This document shows positions 30,959-38,912 of a DNA stretch of 64,000 nucleotides, one piece after another. Under the pieces are notes generated by a model. It was not told the origin of the DNA. It saw only the letters and a list, made by a program, of their open reading frames with translations, and did not search any database. This DNA is from Amycolatopsis saalfeldensis (GTDB lineage Bacteria > Actinomycetota > Actinomycetes > Mycobacteriales > Pseudonocardiaceae). Position numbers and translations under genes: made by a program. The stretch is taken from positions 186,001 to 250,000 of the forward strand of contig NZ_FOEF01000011.1 of NCBI RefSeq assembly GCF_900110575.1, written 5' to 3'. Position 1 is the first letter of the stretch; each line of letters starts with the position of its first letter.

Positions 30959-32221
30959 ATCAGCACCGAAGAACTGGCCCGCACGGAACCAGTCCGCGCG
31001 GCCCGCAAGGGGAGCTTCCGGCGGTGGCTGCGCCGCAAGCCCGTCCGCCGGGCATTGGTGCTGACGCACCGGTGGACTTCGTTGGTACTCGGCCTTTTCC
31101 TGGTGCTCGAGACGACGTCCGGCGCCGTGCTGCTGTTCCACCCGGAGTACTACCGGGCCACGCACGGCGGCTTCTACCGGCACACCGGCAGCGCGCACCC
31201 CATCGGCTTCCAGCAGGCGCGCGACATCGTCGCCGCGGCCCACCCCGAGTTCTCCCCCGCCTGGGTCAGCGCCGACGGCGGGATCCTCGCGGTCGGCGAC
31301 GCGGACTACGCGCAGGCGTACGCCGTCGACCCCGGCACCGGGCGGATCAACGGCCAAGCCCCGGTCGAGGACGGGGTGATGGGCTTTCTGGTCAACCTGC
31401 ACGATTGCGGGCTCACCTGCGCGAACGACCCGGGTTACGTCTCGTGGCTGGCCGCGCCGGTGCCGTCGGTCGGGTTCGACTGGCCGCCGGGCACGAGCTG
31501 GGGGCAGCTGATCCTGGTGGTGCTCGGCCTGCTGATGGTGCTGCTGGCGGTGACCGGGGTCGTCGTGTGGTGGCCGGGGTTCCGGCGGTTCTCGCACAGC
31601 TTCCGCGTGCGCACGGGCAAGGGCCGGTTCGCCCGCGACTACGACCTGCACAACGTGATCGGCATCGTGACGGTGCCGTTCGTGCTGATGTGGGGCGTCA
31701 CCGGCGCCGCGTTCTACCTGCCGCAGGCGAAGGACGCGTGGCTCGCCATCACTGGCGGCGCGCCTGCGGATCCGGCCAAGTACTCGTTCACCGCGAACCC
31801 CGCGGCGCCCGGTACCCCCGAGATCGGGATCGACCGGGCGGCCGCCGCGGCGCTGGCCGTCACGCCCGGCGAAGTGCGTTACCTGATCACGTCGAAGAAC
31901 GGGTACTACCAAGTCTCGGTCGCCAGCCCCGGCTACCAGCCGTACGGCGCGCGTGCCTTCTTCGGCGGCGACCACACGGTGTACGTCGACAGCCACGACG
32001 CGACGCATGTGTCCGATGTGGACGCCAAACCGCAGCCGGGCGCGAACACGTTCTACGAGAACGTCTTCGAGCCCGCCCACTTCGGCTGGCTGGTCGGGCC
32101 GTGGTGGCGGATCGTGTGGTTCGTGCTCGGCCTCGCGCCGCTGGCGCTGATGCTGACCGGGCTGTCCACCTGGCTGTTCCGCTCCGGTTCGAAACGCCGC
32201 CGCCGCAAGGCGAAAGCGTGA
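30959..32221 (+). CDS. PepSY-associated transmembrane protein (possible iron-regulated ferric reductase type)
   Basis: About 420 residues of the COG3182/PepSY_TM family. A basic N-terminus (KGSFRRWLRRKPVRRALVLT) leads into the first membrane helix with conserved His (THRWTSLVLGLFLVLE), followed by an extracellular region and helices at about 190-210, 245-265 and 385-405. The inner PHFGWLVG-like motif appears as AHFGWLVGPWWRIV. The family is linked to siderophore-iron reduction or copper handling. The start is uncertain: GAGGGG lies just before ATC at 30959, where the protein would read ISTEEL, likely a mutated or rare start. ATG 30857 or GTG 30911 would put coding over the iron box. Confidence 0.8.
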   Translation: MSTEELARTEPVRAARKGSFRRWLRRKPVRRALVLTHRWTSLVLGLFLVLETTSGAVLLFHPEYYRATHGGFYRHTGSAHPIGFQQARDIVAAAHPEFSPAWVSADGGILAVGDADYAQAYAVDPGTGRINGQAPVEDGVMGFLVNLHDCGLTCANDPGYVSWLAAPVPSVGFDWPPGTSWGQLILVVLGLLMVLLAVTGVVVWWPGFRRFSHSFRVRTGKGRFARDYDLHNVIGIVTVPFVLMWGVTGAAFYLPQAKDAWLAITGGAPADPAKYSFTANPAAPGTPEIGIDRAAAAALAVTPGEVRYLITSKNGYYQVSVASPGYQPYGARAFFGGDHTVYVDSHDATHVSDVDAKPQPGANTFYENVFEPAHFGWLVGPWWRIVWFVLGLAPLALMLTGLSTWLFRSGSKRRRRKAKA

Positions 32222-32574
32222 TCGAATCCCTCGCCTTCACCACCACGGTGGTGTGCGTGGCCGGCGGGCTCGTGGTGCTCGGCACCGGGCTCGCCGGCCG
32301 CTACCGCCGTCGCCGGGTGCTGCCGGCGCTGGCCGTGATCGAGCTGGCCCTGCTCGTCCAGGCGGTGGCCGACGTGGCGGGCCTGCTCGGCGGCGACCAC
32401 CCCGGCGAGCCCGGCACGCACCTGGCCTATCTGGTGACCTCGCTGGTGATCCTGCCCGCCGCCTTGGGCACGGCCCCCGACGACGGCCGGTGGGCCGCGG
32501 TGTTGATCGCCATCGCCTTGCTGGTGCTGGCCGTGCTGGTGGTCCGGATGCAGACGACCTGGCGGCCGGCCTGA
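32218..32574 (+). CDS. small integral membrane protein
   Basis: A 118-residue protein with four hydrophobic stretches (about 5-25, 34-52, 68-84 and 90-108) and a basic loop AGRYRRRRVLP after the first. The GTG start overlaps the PepSY gene stop (GTGA), so the two are co-translated and probably act together. No family is recognised; the fold is membrane-only with no catalytic residues. It ends 4 bp before the convergent aldo/keto reductase gene. Confidence 0.75.
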   Translation: MIESLAFTTTVVCVAGGLVVLGTGLAGRYRRRRVLPALAVIELALLVQAVADVAGLLGGDHPGEPGTHLAYLVTSLVILPAALGTAPDDGRWAAVLIAIALLVLAVLVVRMQTTWRPA

Positions 32575-32578
32575 TCGC

Positions 32579-33601
32579 TCAGACCGCGCCGCGCTCGCCG
32601 AGCGGGCGGCGGCGCAGACCGGCGTGCTGGAGGGACGGCGGCAGGTAGGCCTGGTCGAGCGTGCCGACGTCGGTGCCGGGCGGGACGATCTCGTCGATCC
32701 GGTCGAGGACCTCGTCGGTCAGCACGACGTCGAGGCCGGTGAGCAGGTCGTCGAGGTGGGCCATCGTGCGCGGGCCGATGATCGCGCTGGTCACGCCGGG
32801 GTGGGCGATCGCGAACGCCATCGCGAGGTGGGTCAGCGGCAGGCCCGCCGCCTCGGCGACCGGGATGAGCTGCTCGACGACGTCGAGCCGGCGCTCGTCG
32901 GTGAGGTGCTTGGCCAGGCCCGCCCGGCGCAGGTCGTTGTGCTCGCCCTTGCGGACGCGGCCGGTGAGCAGCCCCTGCCCGAGCGGGCCCCACACCAGCG
33001 TGCCCATCCCGTGGCGCAGCACCACCGGCAGCACCTCGCGTTCGATGCCGCGGTTGAGCAGCGAGTACGGCGGCTGCTCGGTGTGGAGCCGTTCCAGGCC
33101 CCGCCGCTCGGCGATCCAGTGGCTCTCGACGAGGTCGGACACGGGCAGCGCGGATGTCCCGATCGCCCGGACCTTCCCGCCGCGGATCAGGTCGGACAGC
33201 GCGGAAAGCGTTTCCCCGAGGTCCGTGGCCGGGTCCGGCCGGTGGAGCTGGTACAGGTCGATGTAGTCGGTTTGCAGGCAGCGCAACGAGTTCTCGACCG
33301 CGGTAGTGATCCAGCGACGCGAGGCGCCCTGGCGATTGAGATCGTCCCCGATCGGGCGGCCGAACTTGGTGGCGAGGACCACGCTGTCACGACGGCCTTT
33401 GAGCGCTTTGCCGACGATCTCTTCGCTGTCGCCGTAGGCATCGGCCGTGTCGACGAAGTTGATCCCGGCGTCCAGGGCCTTGTGGATGACGCGGATCGAG
33501 TCCTCGTGGTCGGGGTTGCCGATGGACGTGGCGAACATCAGCGTGCCGAGCGCGTAGGGGCTGACCTTGATGCCGGTCCGGCCGAGAGTGCGGTACTGCA
33601 T
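32579..33601 (-). CDS. aldo/keto reductase
   Basis: A 340-residue TIM-barrel oxidoreductase. It starts MQYRTLGRTGIKVSPYALG and shows the catalytic tetrad: Asp in FVDTADAYGDSEE with Tyr following, Lys in VVLATKFGRP and His in DLYQLHRPDP. The NADPH site is present as SAIIGPRTMAHLDDLL. AGGAG lies 7 nt before the ATG. It is divergent from a TetR regulator across a 117-bp region with a perfect palindrome, so it is probably that regulator's target. It may detoxify aldehydes or ketones; the substrate is unknown. Confidence 0.9.
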   Translation of the reverse strand: MQYRTLGRTGIKVSPYALGTLMFATSIGNPDHEDSIRVIHKALDAGINFVDTADAYGDSEEIVGKALKGRRDSVVLATKFGRPIGDDLNRQGASRRWITTAVENSLRCLQTDYIDLYQLHRPDPATDLGETLSALSDLIRGGKVRAIGTSALPVSDLVESHWIAERRGLERLHTEQPPYSLLNRGIEREVLPVVLRHGMGTLVWGPLGQGLLTGRVRKGEHNDLRRAGLAKHLTDERRLDVVEQLIPVAEAAGLPLTHLAMAFAIAHPGVTSAIIGPRTMAHLDDLLTGLDVVLTDEVLDRIDEIVPPGTDVGTLDQAYLPPSLQHAGLRRRPLGERGAV

Positions 33602-33681
33602 GCGATGGCTCCTGGGATCACGGCCGGCGCCCGGCGGATGCCGTACCCTCGACCTAAGCGGAAAGCTCTTCCACAACCATA

Positions 33682-33696
33682 CGGAAAGGCTTTCCG
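33682..33696. promoter_or_regulatory. TetR operator palindrome (aldo/keto reductase-TetR)
   Basis: CGGAAAG (33682-33688) and CTTTCCG (33690-33696) form a perfect 7-bp inverted repeat around one base. A degenerate second copy, GGAAAGCTCTTCC, lies at 33660-33672. Both are in the divergent region between the aldo/keto reductase and TetR genes. The half-site GGAAAG recurs in the palindrome downstream of the TetR gene. Confidence 0.6.
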
Positions 33697-33718
33697 GTTA
33701 CGCAAGCGGAGGAGGATC

Positions 33719-34324
33719 GTGGCCGATCACCCAGAGCCGGCCCAAGCCGGGAAGACGAGCGCGCAGCCACCGCGCCGGCTGCGCGCCGACGCACAACGCA
33801 ACGTCGAATCCCTGCTCGAAGCCGCGAAGGCCGTGTTCGACACGTCGGGCGTGGACGCGCCCGCGAAGGAGATCGCCGACCTGGCCGGCGTCGGCGTCGG
33901 CACGCTGTACCGGCACTTCCCTCAGCGCTCGGACCTGGTCGCGGCCGTGGTGCAGAGCGGGATCGACGCCTGCGCCGAGGCGGGGCCGACCTTGAGCGCC
34001 AAGCACGAACCGAGAGCCGCGCTCGCGAAGTGGATCCACCGGTACACCGAGCTGCTCGGGACCAAACGCGGGCTCGCCGCGGCCATGCATTCGGGCAATC
34101 CGGCCTTCGACGCCCTGCCCGGCTACTTCATGCAGCGACTCGAACCCACCCTCGGAGCACTGCTCGCAGCCGCCGCCGAGACCGGCGAAATCCGGGCCGA
34201 CGCCAGCGCGAAAGACCTGCTCAACGCCATCGCGCTGCTGTGCCAGCCCATCCGCGGCGAGGAGTTCACCTACAACCAGCGCATGGTCACCCTCCTCGTC
34301 GACGGGCTGCGCCGCCCGTCCTGA
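33719..34324 (+). CDS. TetR-family transcriptional regulator
   Basis: A 201-residue regulator. The helix-turn-helix spans about 45-65 (KEIADLAGVGVGTLYRHF followed by PQRSDLVAAV), and the rest is a helical ligand domain (GEIRADASAKDLLNAIALL). The GTG at 33719 follows GGAGGAG. It is divergent from the aldo/keto reductase gene with a good operator between them, so it probably represses that gene and itself. Its stop codon TGA is the first part of the long palindrome before the next operon. Confidence 0.88.
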   Translation: MADHPEPAQAGKTSAQPPRRLRADAQRNVESLLEAAKAVFDTSGVDAPAKEIADLAGVGVGTLYRHFPQRSDLVAAVVQSGIDACAEAGPTLSAKHEPRAALAKWIHRYTELLGTKRGLAAAMHSGNPAFDALPGYFMQRLEPTLGALLAAAAETGEIRADASAKDLLNAIALLCQPIRGEEFTYNQRMVTLLVDGLRRPS

Positions 34325-34375
34325 CTACTTGCCTCATCGGAAAGAAGTGAGTACTTTCCAGATAGGCAAGTAGTC
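34323..34375. promoter_or_regulatory. nested palindrome before the membrane/winged-helix operon
   Basis: GACTACTTGCCT (34323-34334) and AGGCAAGTAGTC (34364-34375) are exact complements around a common centre at 34349, and GGAAAG (34339-34344) with CTTTCC (34354-34359) form an inner pair on the same centre. It can also be read as two adjoining 27-bp operators with half-sites like GACTACTTGCC. It runs from the TetR stop to 15 bp before the next ATG. Confidence 0.6.
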
Positions 34376-34390
34376 AAACGGGAGGACGTC

Positions 34391-34894
34391 ATGAACCAGC
34401 AGGACGAGCAGCAGCAGGCAGCGGAGGCGTTGGCGTCGGTCGGCGCGCACCAGGAGCGGACCCGGCGGGCGGCGCGGCTGCCGTGGTGGGTCTACGCGGG
34501 GATGTTCGTGGTGGGCGCCGCGGGCTCGGCGGCCAACGACTTCATCAGCCTCAGCGGCGCGAAACTGGTCGCGGTACTGGTCATCGTCGCGCTGGTGGTG
34601 GTGTTCGTGGCCAGCCGGTACGAGCGGTCGTCGCTGCTCGGCCGGATGCGCGGGGTGCAGCAGCGGCAGCCGTTCGTCCCGTGGGTCTTCGGGGTCGTGC
34701 TGGCCCTCGGGGTGCTCGGCGCGTGGCTGATCGCCCAGTACGGCACCGGTTTCGCCGGCAGCCTGGCCGGCACGGTCGGGCTGCGCGACTACCCGAACAC
34801 CGTGGTCGGCGTGGTCTACGGCGCCGCGTTCACCGCGCTGTTCGCGCTGGGGCAGGCGCTGGTCGCGGGTTCCCAGCGGCGCACGAACGCATGA
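34391..34894 (+). CDS. four-helix membrane protein, unknown function
   Basis: A 167-residue protein: a charged, Gln-rich N-terminus (MNQQDEQQQAAEALASVG) then four membrane helices at about 35-55, 60-82, 95-115 and 130-152. No family beyond this can be named. GGGAGGA precedes the ATG. The stop overlaps the start of a small winged-helix regulator by 4 bp (ATGA); membrane protein plus regulator is a frequent actinobacterial pair. The large palindrome upstream is the obvious control site. Confidence 0.78.
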   Translation: MNQQDEQQQAAEALASVGAHQERTRRAARLPWWVYAGMFVVGAAGSAANDFISLSGAKLVAVLVIVALVVVFVASRYERSSLLGRMRGVQQRQPFVPWVFGVVLALGVLGAWLIAQYGTGFAGSLAGTVGLRDYPNTVVGVVYGAAFTALFALGQALVAGSQRRTNA

Positions 34895-35193
34895 CCGGAG
34901 GACCGGAACTGGACCGCCTGCTGTCGGACCCGACGCGGCTGGCGATCATGTCGGTGCTCAACGCCGCCGAATGGTGCGACTTCGCCTTCCTGCGCGACGG
35001 AGTGTCCCTTTCGGACTCCGCACTGTCCAAACAGCTGGCGACCCTGAAAAAAGCGGAGTACATCGAACAGCGCCGAACCTACCTCGGCCGGGTGCCCAAG
35101 ACCTCGGTGCAGGCCACCGGCGAAGGACGGGCACGATTCCTGGAGCACGTCGAGGCGCTGCGGTTGATCGTCGAGCGAGCCCCGAACCGTTGA
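34891..35193 (+). CDS. winged-helix transcriptional regulator (MarR-like, PF13601 type)
   Basis: A 100-residue protein, nearly all one winged helix: ELDRLLSDPTRLAIMSVL, recognition helix SDSALSKQLATLKKAEYIEQ, and wing RRTYLGRVPKTSVQATGEGR. This is the layout of the short winged-helix DNA-binding regulators. It is co-translated with the upstream membrane protein and probably binds the nested palindrome 500 bp upstream of its own start to autoregulate the pair. The effector is unknown. A long hairpin terminator follows immediately. Confidence 0.85.
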   Translation: MTGGPELDRLLSDPTRLAIMSVLNAAEWCDFAFLRDGVSLSDSALSKQLATLKKAEYIEQRRTYLGRVPKTSVQATGEGRARFLEHVEALRLIVERAPNR

Positions 35194-35195
35194 AA

Positions 35196-35237
35196 CGTGA
35201 GTGCTGAAGCCAGCGATAACCGGCTTCAGCACTCACG
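35196..35237. terminator. bidirectional terminator
   Basis: CGTGAGTGCTGAAGCC (35196-35211) and GGCTTCAGCACTCACG (35222-35237) are perfect 16-bp complements with a 10-nt loop, between two convergent genes (the winged-helix gene ending at 35193 and the ThuA-ricin gene ending at 35242). Flanking A and T runs are short. Confidence 0.8.
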
Positions 35238-35241
35238 CATG

Positions 35242-36543
35242 TCACGCCACGTGGAACGACTGCGCCGCCCCGCCGGTGCAGGCCGACTGGACCAACTGGA
35301 CGCTGTCCGCGGTCGAGCCGCCGGGCACGGTCAAGCACTTTCCGCTGTTACGGGCGACGAAGTGGTAGTACCCGCCGCCTTCCGAAACCGGCTGCCACTG
35401 CTGGTTCGCCCCGCCGCTGTAGGCCCACAGCTGGAGTCCGGCGTTGTCCGTGGTGGCCACATTGGACACATCGATCACCTGGGCCGGGTCGGTCCGGTTG
35501 TTCACCCGCACGTACCCGCCGCTGGTCGGCTGGAACTGGAACTGCTGGGCGTTCGTGGCGTTGCAGGCGTACTGCTGGATCACGGTGCCGTTCGCCGAGG
35601 CGGCGGAACGCGCGTCGACGCACTTGCCGTTGGCCTTGTTCACCACCGGGTACCAGGCGGTCGGCGAGATCCCGCCGGACGGCGGGGTGCCGCCGTCACT
35701 CGAAGCGCCGCCCAGCCAGCGCAGTCCGTCGAGGACGAACTTGTTCTGGTCGGCGCTCTCGAAAGTCGAGGAGAGCGCGGTGTTGGTGTCGTAGTTCATC
35801 TTGTTGTGGCCGAAGTTCGCGTACAGCATCTTGTAGTTCTTGTTGGTCCACATGATCGGGTAGTAGCCGCTGTACCAGGTCTGGTTCGGGTCGTCGCCCA
35901 CCGGGAAGGTCGACGGGTCGAGCGAGGCCAGGATCGAGATGTTCGGGTTCTGCCGCAGGTCGTTCTGCCAGGAGTACCACTCGCTCACCGAGGACTGGAT
36001 GGTCGCGGGCAGATTCACCGTGGACGGGTGCGTGCGGTTCTCGATCTTCAGCGTTTCGGCGGTCGGGCCCCAGCTGTTGGAGACGAACCGGCCGGTGCCG
36101 AGGAAATCGTTGTGGAACCAGTTCGCATACGTTGGCGTGGAATCGTCGTTGTACGCCGACACGTGGAACCCGAAAAACGCGCCGCCGGCGTTCATGTATC
36201 GCTGGAAGCCCTCGAACTGCGCCTGCGACTGCGGCTGGTCGTCGAAGAACATCACCACCTGGGCCTGATCGGGCGTGATGCTGGTGAGCTGGTCCCAGTT
36301 GTTGGTGGAGGAATAGCTGAACCCGTTGGCCGCCGCCTGCTGGGGGAACCAGACGTTGGCCTCCTTTTCGAAGCTGATGTGCGCGGCGTCGTAGGTGCCG
36401 CTGTAGAACGCGAGCACCTTGAACGGTGTCGCCGCGGCGGCATGCGAGGAGAGAGCCGGCGAGCCGAACGCGAGGCCGAGGCAGGCGGCGAAAAACGCCA
36501 ATGCCTTGCCCACGAGCCCGAACGGGCGTCGTTTGACGGACAT
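35242..36543 (-). CDS. secreted ThuA-domain protein with ricin-type lectin domain
   Basis: A 433-residue exported protein. Signal peptide about 1-37 (LAFGSPALSSHAAAATP). The ThuA-like domain (about 40-275) opens KVLAFYSGTYDAAHISFEKE and includes the flavodoxin-like FFDDQPQSQAQFEGFQRYMN and GFHVSAYNDD. After a Gly/Pro linker, a ricin B-type beta-trefoil (about 300-433) carries repeats KCVDARSAASANGTVIQQY, LQLWAYSGGANQQW and KCLTVPGGSTADSVQLVQS. ThuA proteins are linked to sugar (trehalose) use, but the reaction is unclear. The lectin should tether it to a polysaccharide. GGAAGG lies before the ATG. Confidence 0.85.
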   Translation of the reverse strand: MSVKRRPFGLVGKALAFFAACLGLAFGSPALSSHAAAATPFKVLAFYSGTYDAAHISFEKEANVWFPQQAAANGFSYSSTNNWDQLTSITPDQAQVVMFFDDQPQSQAQFEGFQRYMNAGGAFFGFHVSAYNDDSTPTYANWFHNDFLGTGRFVSNSWGPTAETLKIENRTHPSTVNLPATIQSSVSEWYSWQNDLRQNPNISILASLDPSTFPVGDDPNQTWYSGYYPIMWTNKNYKMLYANFGHNKMNYDTNTALSSTFESADQNKFVLDGLRWLGGASSDGGTPPSGGISPTAWYPVVNKANGKCVDARSAASANGTVIQQYACNATNAQQFQFQPTSGGYVRVNNRTDPAQVIDVSNVATTDNAGLQLWAYSGGANQQWQPVSEGGGYYHFVARNSGKCLTVPGGSTADSVQLVQSACTGGAAQSFHVA

Positions 36544-36764
36544 GAAGGAACCTTCCGGTGGGGGCGGGGGTACACCGTCACGGGAAGCGGCGGGAATACC
36601 GCCTCCCGCAGCCGAAGTGGACCCGCGCGGGCCGCTGGACGTCACCGCGCATTCGAGTTCTCTTCGGCGGGAAAACAAAACTTCACGTCTTGAATTAACG
36701 CACAGTTCAGCGCGGTGGTCCAGACCTCACCGGCACCGGGTACCGGTCAGCGGGAAAGCCGGTG

Positions 36765-37442
36765 TCACCGCCCGGGCACCAGGTGCAGGACGGCGCTGAT
36801 CCGGTCCATCGTCGTCACCCGGATGTCGTAAGCCAGCGGCGTGACCCAGTTGTACTCCTCCACCGTGACCGTTTTCCCTTGCACAGCACTGATGTACGCC
36901 ACGTGCCCGCTCTCCCACTGCGCCACGGCGCCGGGCACCGGCACCCGGTCGACGCGGTAGCCGAGCTTGCGCGCGTTGTCGTCCCAGTCGACGGCGTTGC
37001 CCCAGTGGCCGGGAATCCCGTTGTGCCACTGGAAGTTGTGGAAGTACCCGAGCGTCTGCTCCAGCCGCCAGGCGACGAACGAGGTGCACTGGCCGCGGTA
37101 GAACGCCCACCTGTCAACGTTGTCGGTGCGGTCCGTCCGATACGGGTAGTCGTCGCCGGCGGGGTACGCGCCGGTCCCGTCGCACTCGGGCACGCCGGTC
37201 GCCGCCCCGAACTGCGCGGCCGGGGCCCACCCACCGGTGCTCAGCCTCGCCCAGCTGTCGTTGCCGTCGACCGGTTCGGCGCGCACGGTGCAGACGACCG
37301 TGGTCCGGCCCTCGAATTCCGCGGCCGAAGCGGGGAACACGGTGCCGGGACCGGTCCGCGCGGTCACGGTGGCGGCGGTGACCGAAGTGGGCGCGCAGAA
37401 ACCGGCCACGAGGAGCAGGGCGGTGACGATCTTCGTTCGCAT
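36765..37442 (-). CDS. secreted CHAP-domain peptidoglycan hydrolase
   Basis: A 225-residue exported protein. A short signal peptide (LLLVAGFCAPTSVTAA) is followed by an SH3-like module (about 25-80, TVTARTGPGTVFPASAAEF) and a CHAP domain (about 110-220). Catalytic residues are Cys119 (RGQCTSFVAW), His180 (SGHVAYI) and Glu196 (TVEEYNW). CHAP enzymes are amidases or endopeptidases cutting peptidoglycan. The ATG lies outside a clear operon; 221 bp separate it from the ThuA gene downstream on the same strand, and I see no element in that gap. Confidence 0.87.
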   Translation of the reverse strand: MRTKIVTALLLVAGFCAPTSVTAATVTARTGPGTVFPASAAEFEGRTTVVCTVRAEPVDGNDSWARLSTGGWAPAAQFGAATGVPECDGTGAYPAGDDYPYRTDRTDNVDRWAFYRGQCTSFVAWRLEQTLGYFHNFQWHNGIPGHWGNAVDWDDNARKLGYRVDRVPVPGAVAQWESGHVAYISAVQGKTVTVEEYNWVTPLAYDIRVTTMDRISAVLHLVPGR

Positions 37443-37518
37443 ACCCCGGATTTTCGGGCGCCCGGCCCCGGATCCGCCTCCGCGGCCAGCCGTTCGGGTT
37501 CGCCCGAAGCGGTTTCCC

Positions 37519-37824
37519 TCAGCGGTCCGGGCGGTCGAACGTGGACCAGTCGTCCTCGTCAGCGGCCGGACCGGCCGGTCCGCTCCGCGCCGCTGCCGTC
37601 ATCGCGGCGGAGGAGGTCTGGACGATCAGCGCCGAAGGGTCGGCGTTGGCCACCGACGGCGCCAGCCACAGCCGGTGCAGCGAGCCGAACGCGTCGACGG
37701 TCACCTCGACCGCGCCGTCGGAGGCGTGCGCGGTGCCCGGGCTGTCGTCGTAGTAGTCGGGGTCGTCCTCGGCCAGCGGCTCGTAGCCCAGCGACGTGAG
37801 CTGCGCGGGCTCCAGCACCGGCAC
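37519..37824 (-). CDS. hypothetical protein with YbaB/EbfC-like core
   Basis: A 101-residue acidic protein from the GTG at 37824. The stretch GAVEVTVDAFGSLHRLWLAP followed by VANADPSALIVQTSSAAMTA resembles the YbaB/EbfC nucleoid-protein core as found in small actinobacterial secretion-linked proteins. Reading continues sensibly upstream (VAELAHCAQRRAGDRRYQAL) to an in-frame stop, without an ATG/GTG/TTG start, so the N-terminus may be truncated or begin at a rare codon. It faces the NlpC-like fragment on the other strand. Function unknown. Confidence 0.5.
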   Translation of the reverse strand: MPVLEPAQLTSLGYEPLAEDDPDYYDDSPGTAHASDGAVEVTVDAFGSLHRLWLAPSVANADPSALIVQTSSAAMTAAARSGPAGPAADEDDWSTFDRPDR

Positions 37825-37864
37825 GAGCGCCTGGTACCTCCGGTCGCCCGCCCGGCGTTGCGCG

Positions 37865-37955
37865 CAGTGGGCCAGCTCGGCAACCCGCGCCGATCACGTC
37901 TGGGGCGGTATCGCGCGGGGCCATGGCCTCGACTGCTGCGGGCTGACCATGACCG
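37865..37955 (+). pseudogene. possible NlpC/P60 fragment
   Basis: One frame reads ADHVWGGIARGHGLDCCGLTM, matching the NlpC/P60 catalytic segment (pattern Y-x-WGG-x-DCSGLT) with the nucleophile Cys kept. Downstream homology fades after about ten residues and no frame restores the catalytic His. It is antisense to the end of the YbaB-like reading and lies in a 269-bp interval with no convincing gene. Chance similarity is possible. Confidence 0.3.
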
Positions 37956-38093
37956 GGCAGTCGCGGCTTGCCCACCGACCCGCCACCACGACCGTCGCCG
38001 CCACTCGCGTGGGAACCGTTGCTGTTGAACGATTCCGGCACGCGACTCGACGACGCGCTGCTCGCGCTGGTGGTCGCGTCCGTGTGCCCAGGC

Positions 38094-38906
38094 TCAGCTC
38101 GCCGTGCCGTTCAGCACGCCGGTCAGCCAGTCGCCCGAGGTCGAGATGGCCTTGCCGTTCACCGCGATGGTCGGCGTGCCGAAGCCGTGCGCGCCGTTCG
38201 GGAAGTCCTGGGCCAGGTTCGGGTCGTTCTCGGCCTGCTGGAACGCGGTCTGCAGCTGCGCGTCGTAGGTGCCGGCGTTGACCGCCTGCGCGAACTTCGG
38301 ATCGGTGATGCCGAGGTCCTGGCCGAGCTTGATCAGCTGCCCCTTGTCGTAGCCGCGCTGGCCCTCCTCGGGCTGGTTCTTGAACAGCGCGTCGTGAAAG
38401 GCGGTGAACTTCTGCGAGCCGGCCGCGGCCAGCGCCGCGTTCGCCGATTCGAGCGAGTACCCCGGCGGGCTCGAGTTCTGGTTCAGCAGCGTCACCATGT
38501 GATAACGCACGGTGAGCTGGCCGTTGTTGATCGCCTGCTCCATCTTCGGCCCGTAGTCCTTCTGCAGCTGGCCGCAGTACGGGCAGAGGAAGTCGGCGTA
38601 GAGGTCGATGGTCTTCGGCGCGCCGGGCTTGCCGACCGAGACCACAACACCGTCGAGCTTCTCCACCACGCCGGCGGCCAGCGTCGGGCTCGCGCCGGGC
38701 TGGATCGCGGTGCCCTCCGTCGAGTTCTTGCTCGAGTTGATCCAGATCACGCCGCCGATCACCAGCGCGGCGAGGACCACGACCGCGACCACGACGATCG
38801 CGACCTTCTTCGGGTCCCCGCCGGCCGTGCCCCTGGCCTGCGCGACGGACCTGGCCGCCTGCGCCTGCTGCCGGCTCTTCCGAGCGCTCCGCGCTGCTCC
38901 ACCCAT
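38094..38906 (-). CDS. membrane-anchored DsbA-like thioredoxin-fold protein
   Basis: A 270-residue protein. A basic cytoplasmic N-terminus (about 1-34) and one membrane helix (about 35-56) lead to an extracellular thioredoxin-like domain (about 88-265). The active site is CPYC (Cys108-Cys111) in DLYADFLCPYCGQL, and the cis-Pro loop is GTPTIAVNGK near 248. This is the DsbA/DSBA-like layout of actinobacterial oxidoreductases that form or isomerise disulfides in exported proteins. The MauE/DoxX-like gene starts upstream on the same strand with 6 bp between them, so the pair is an operon. Confidence 0.9.
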   Translation of the reverse strand: MGGAARSARKSRQQAQAARSVAQARGTAGGDPKKVAIVVVAVVVLAALVIGGVIWINSSKNSTEGTAIQPGASPTLAAGVVEKLDGVVVSVGKPGAPKTIDLYADFLCPYCGQLQKDYGPKMEQAINNGQLTVRYHMVTLLNQNSSPPGYSLESANAALAAAGSQKFTAFHDALFKNQPEEGQRGYDKGQLIKLGQDLGITDPKFAQAVNAGTYDAQLQTAFQQAENDPNLAQDFPNGAHGFGTPTIAVNGKAISTSGDWLTGVLNGTAS

Positions 38907-38912
38907 CAGTTC

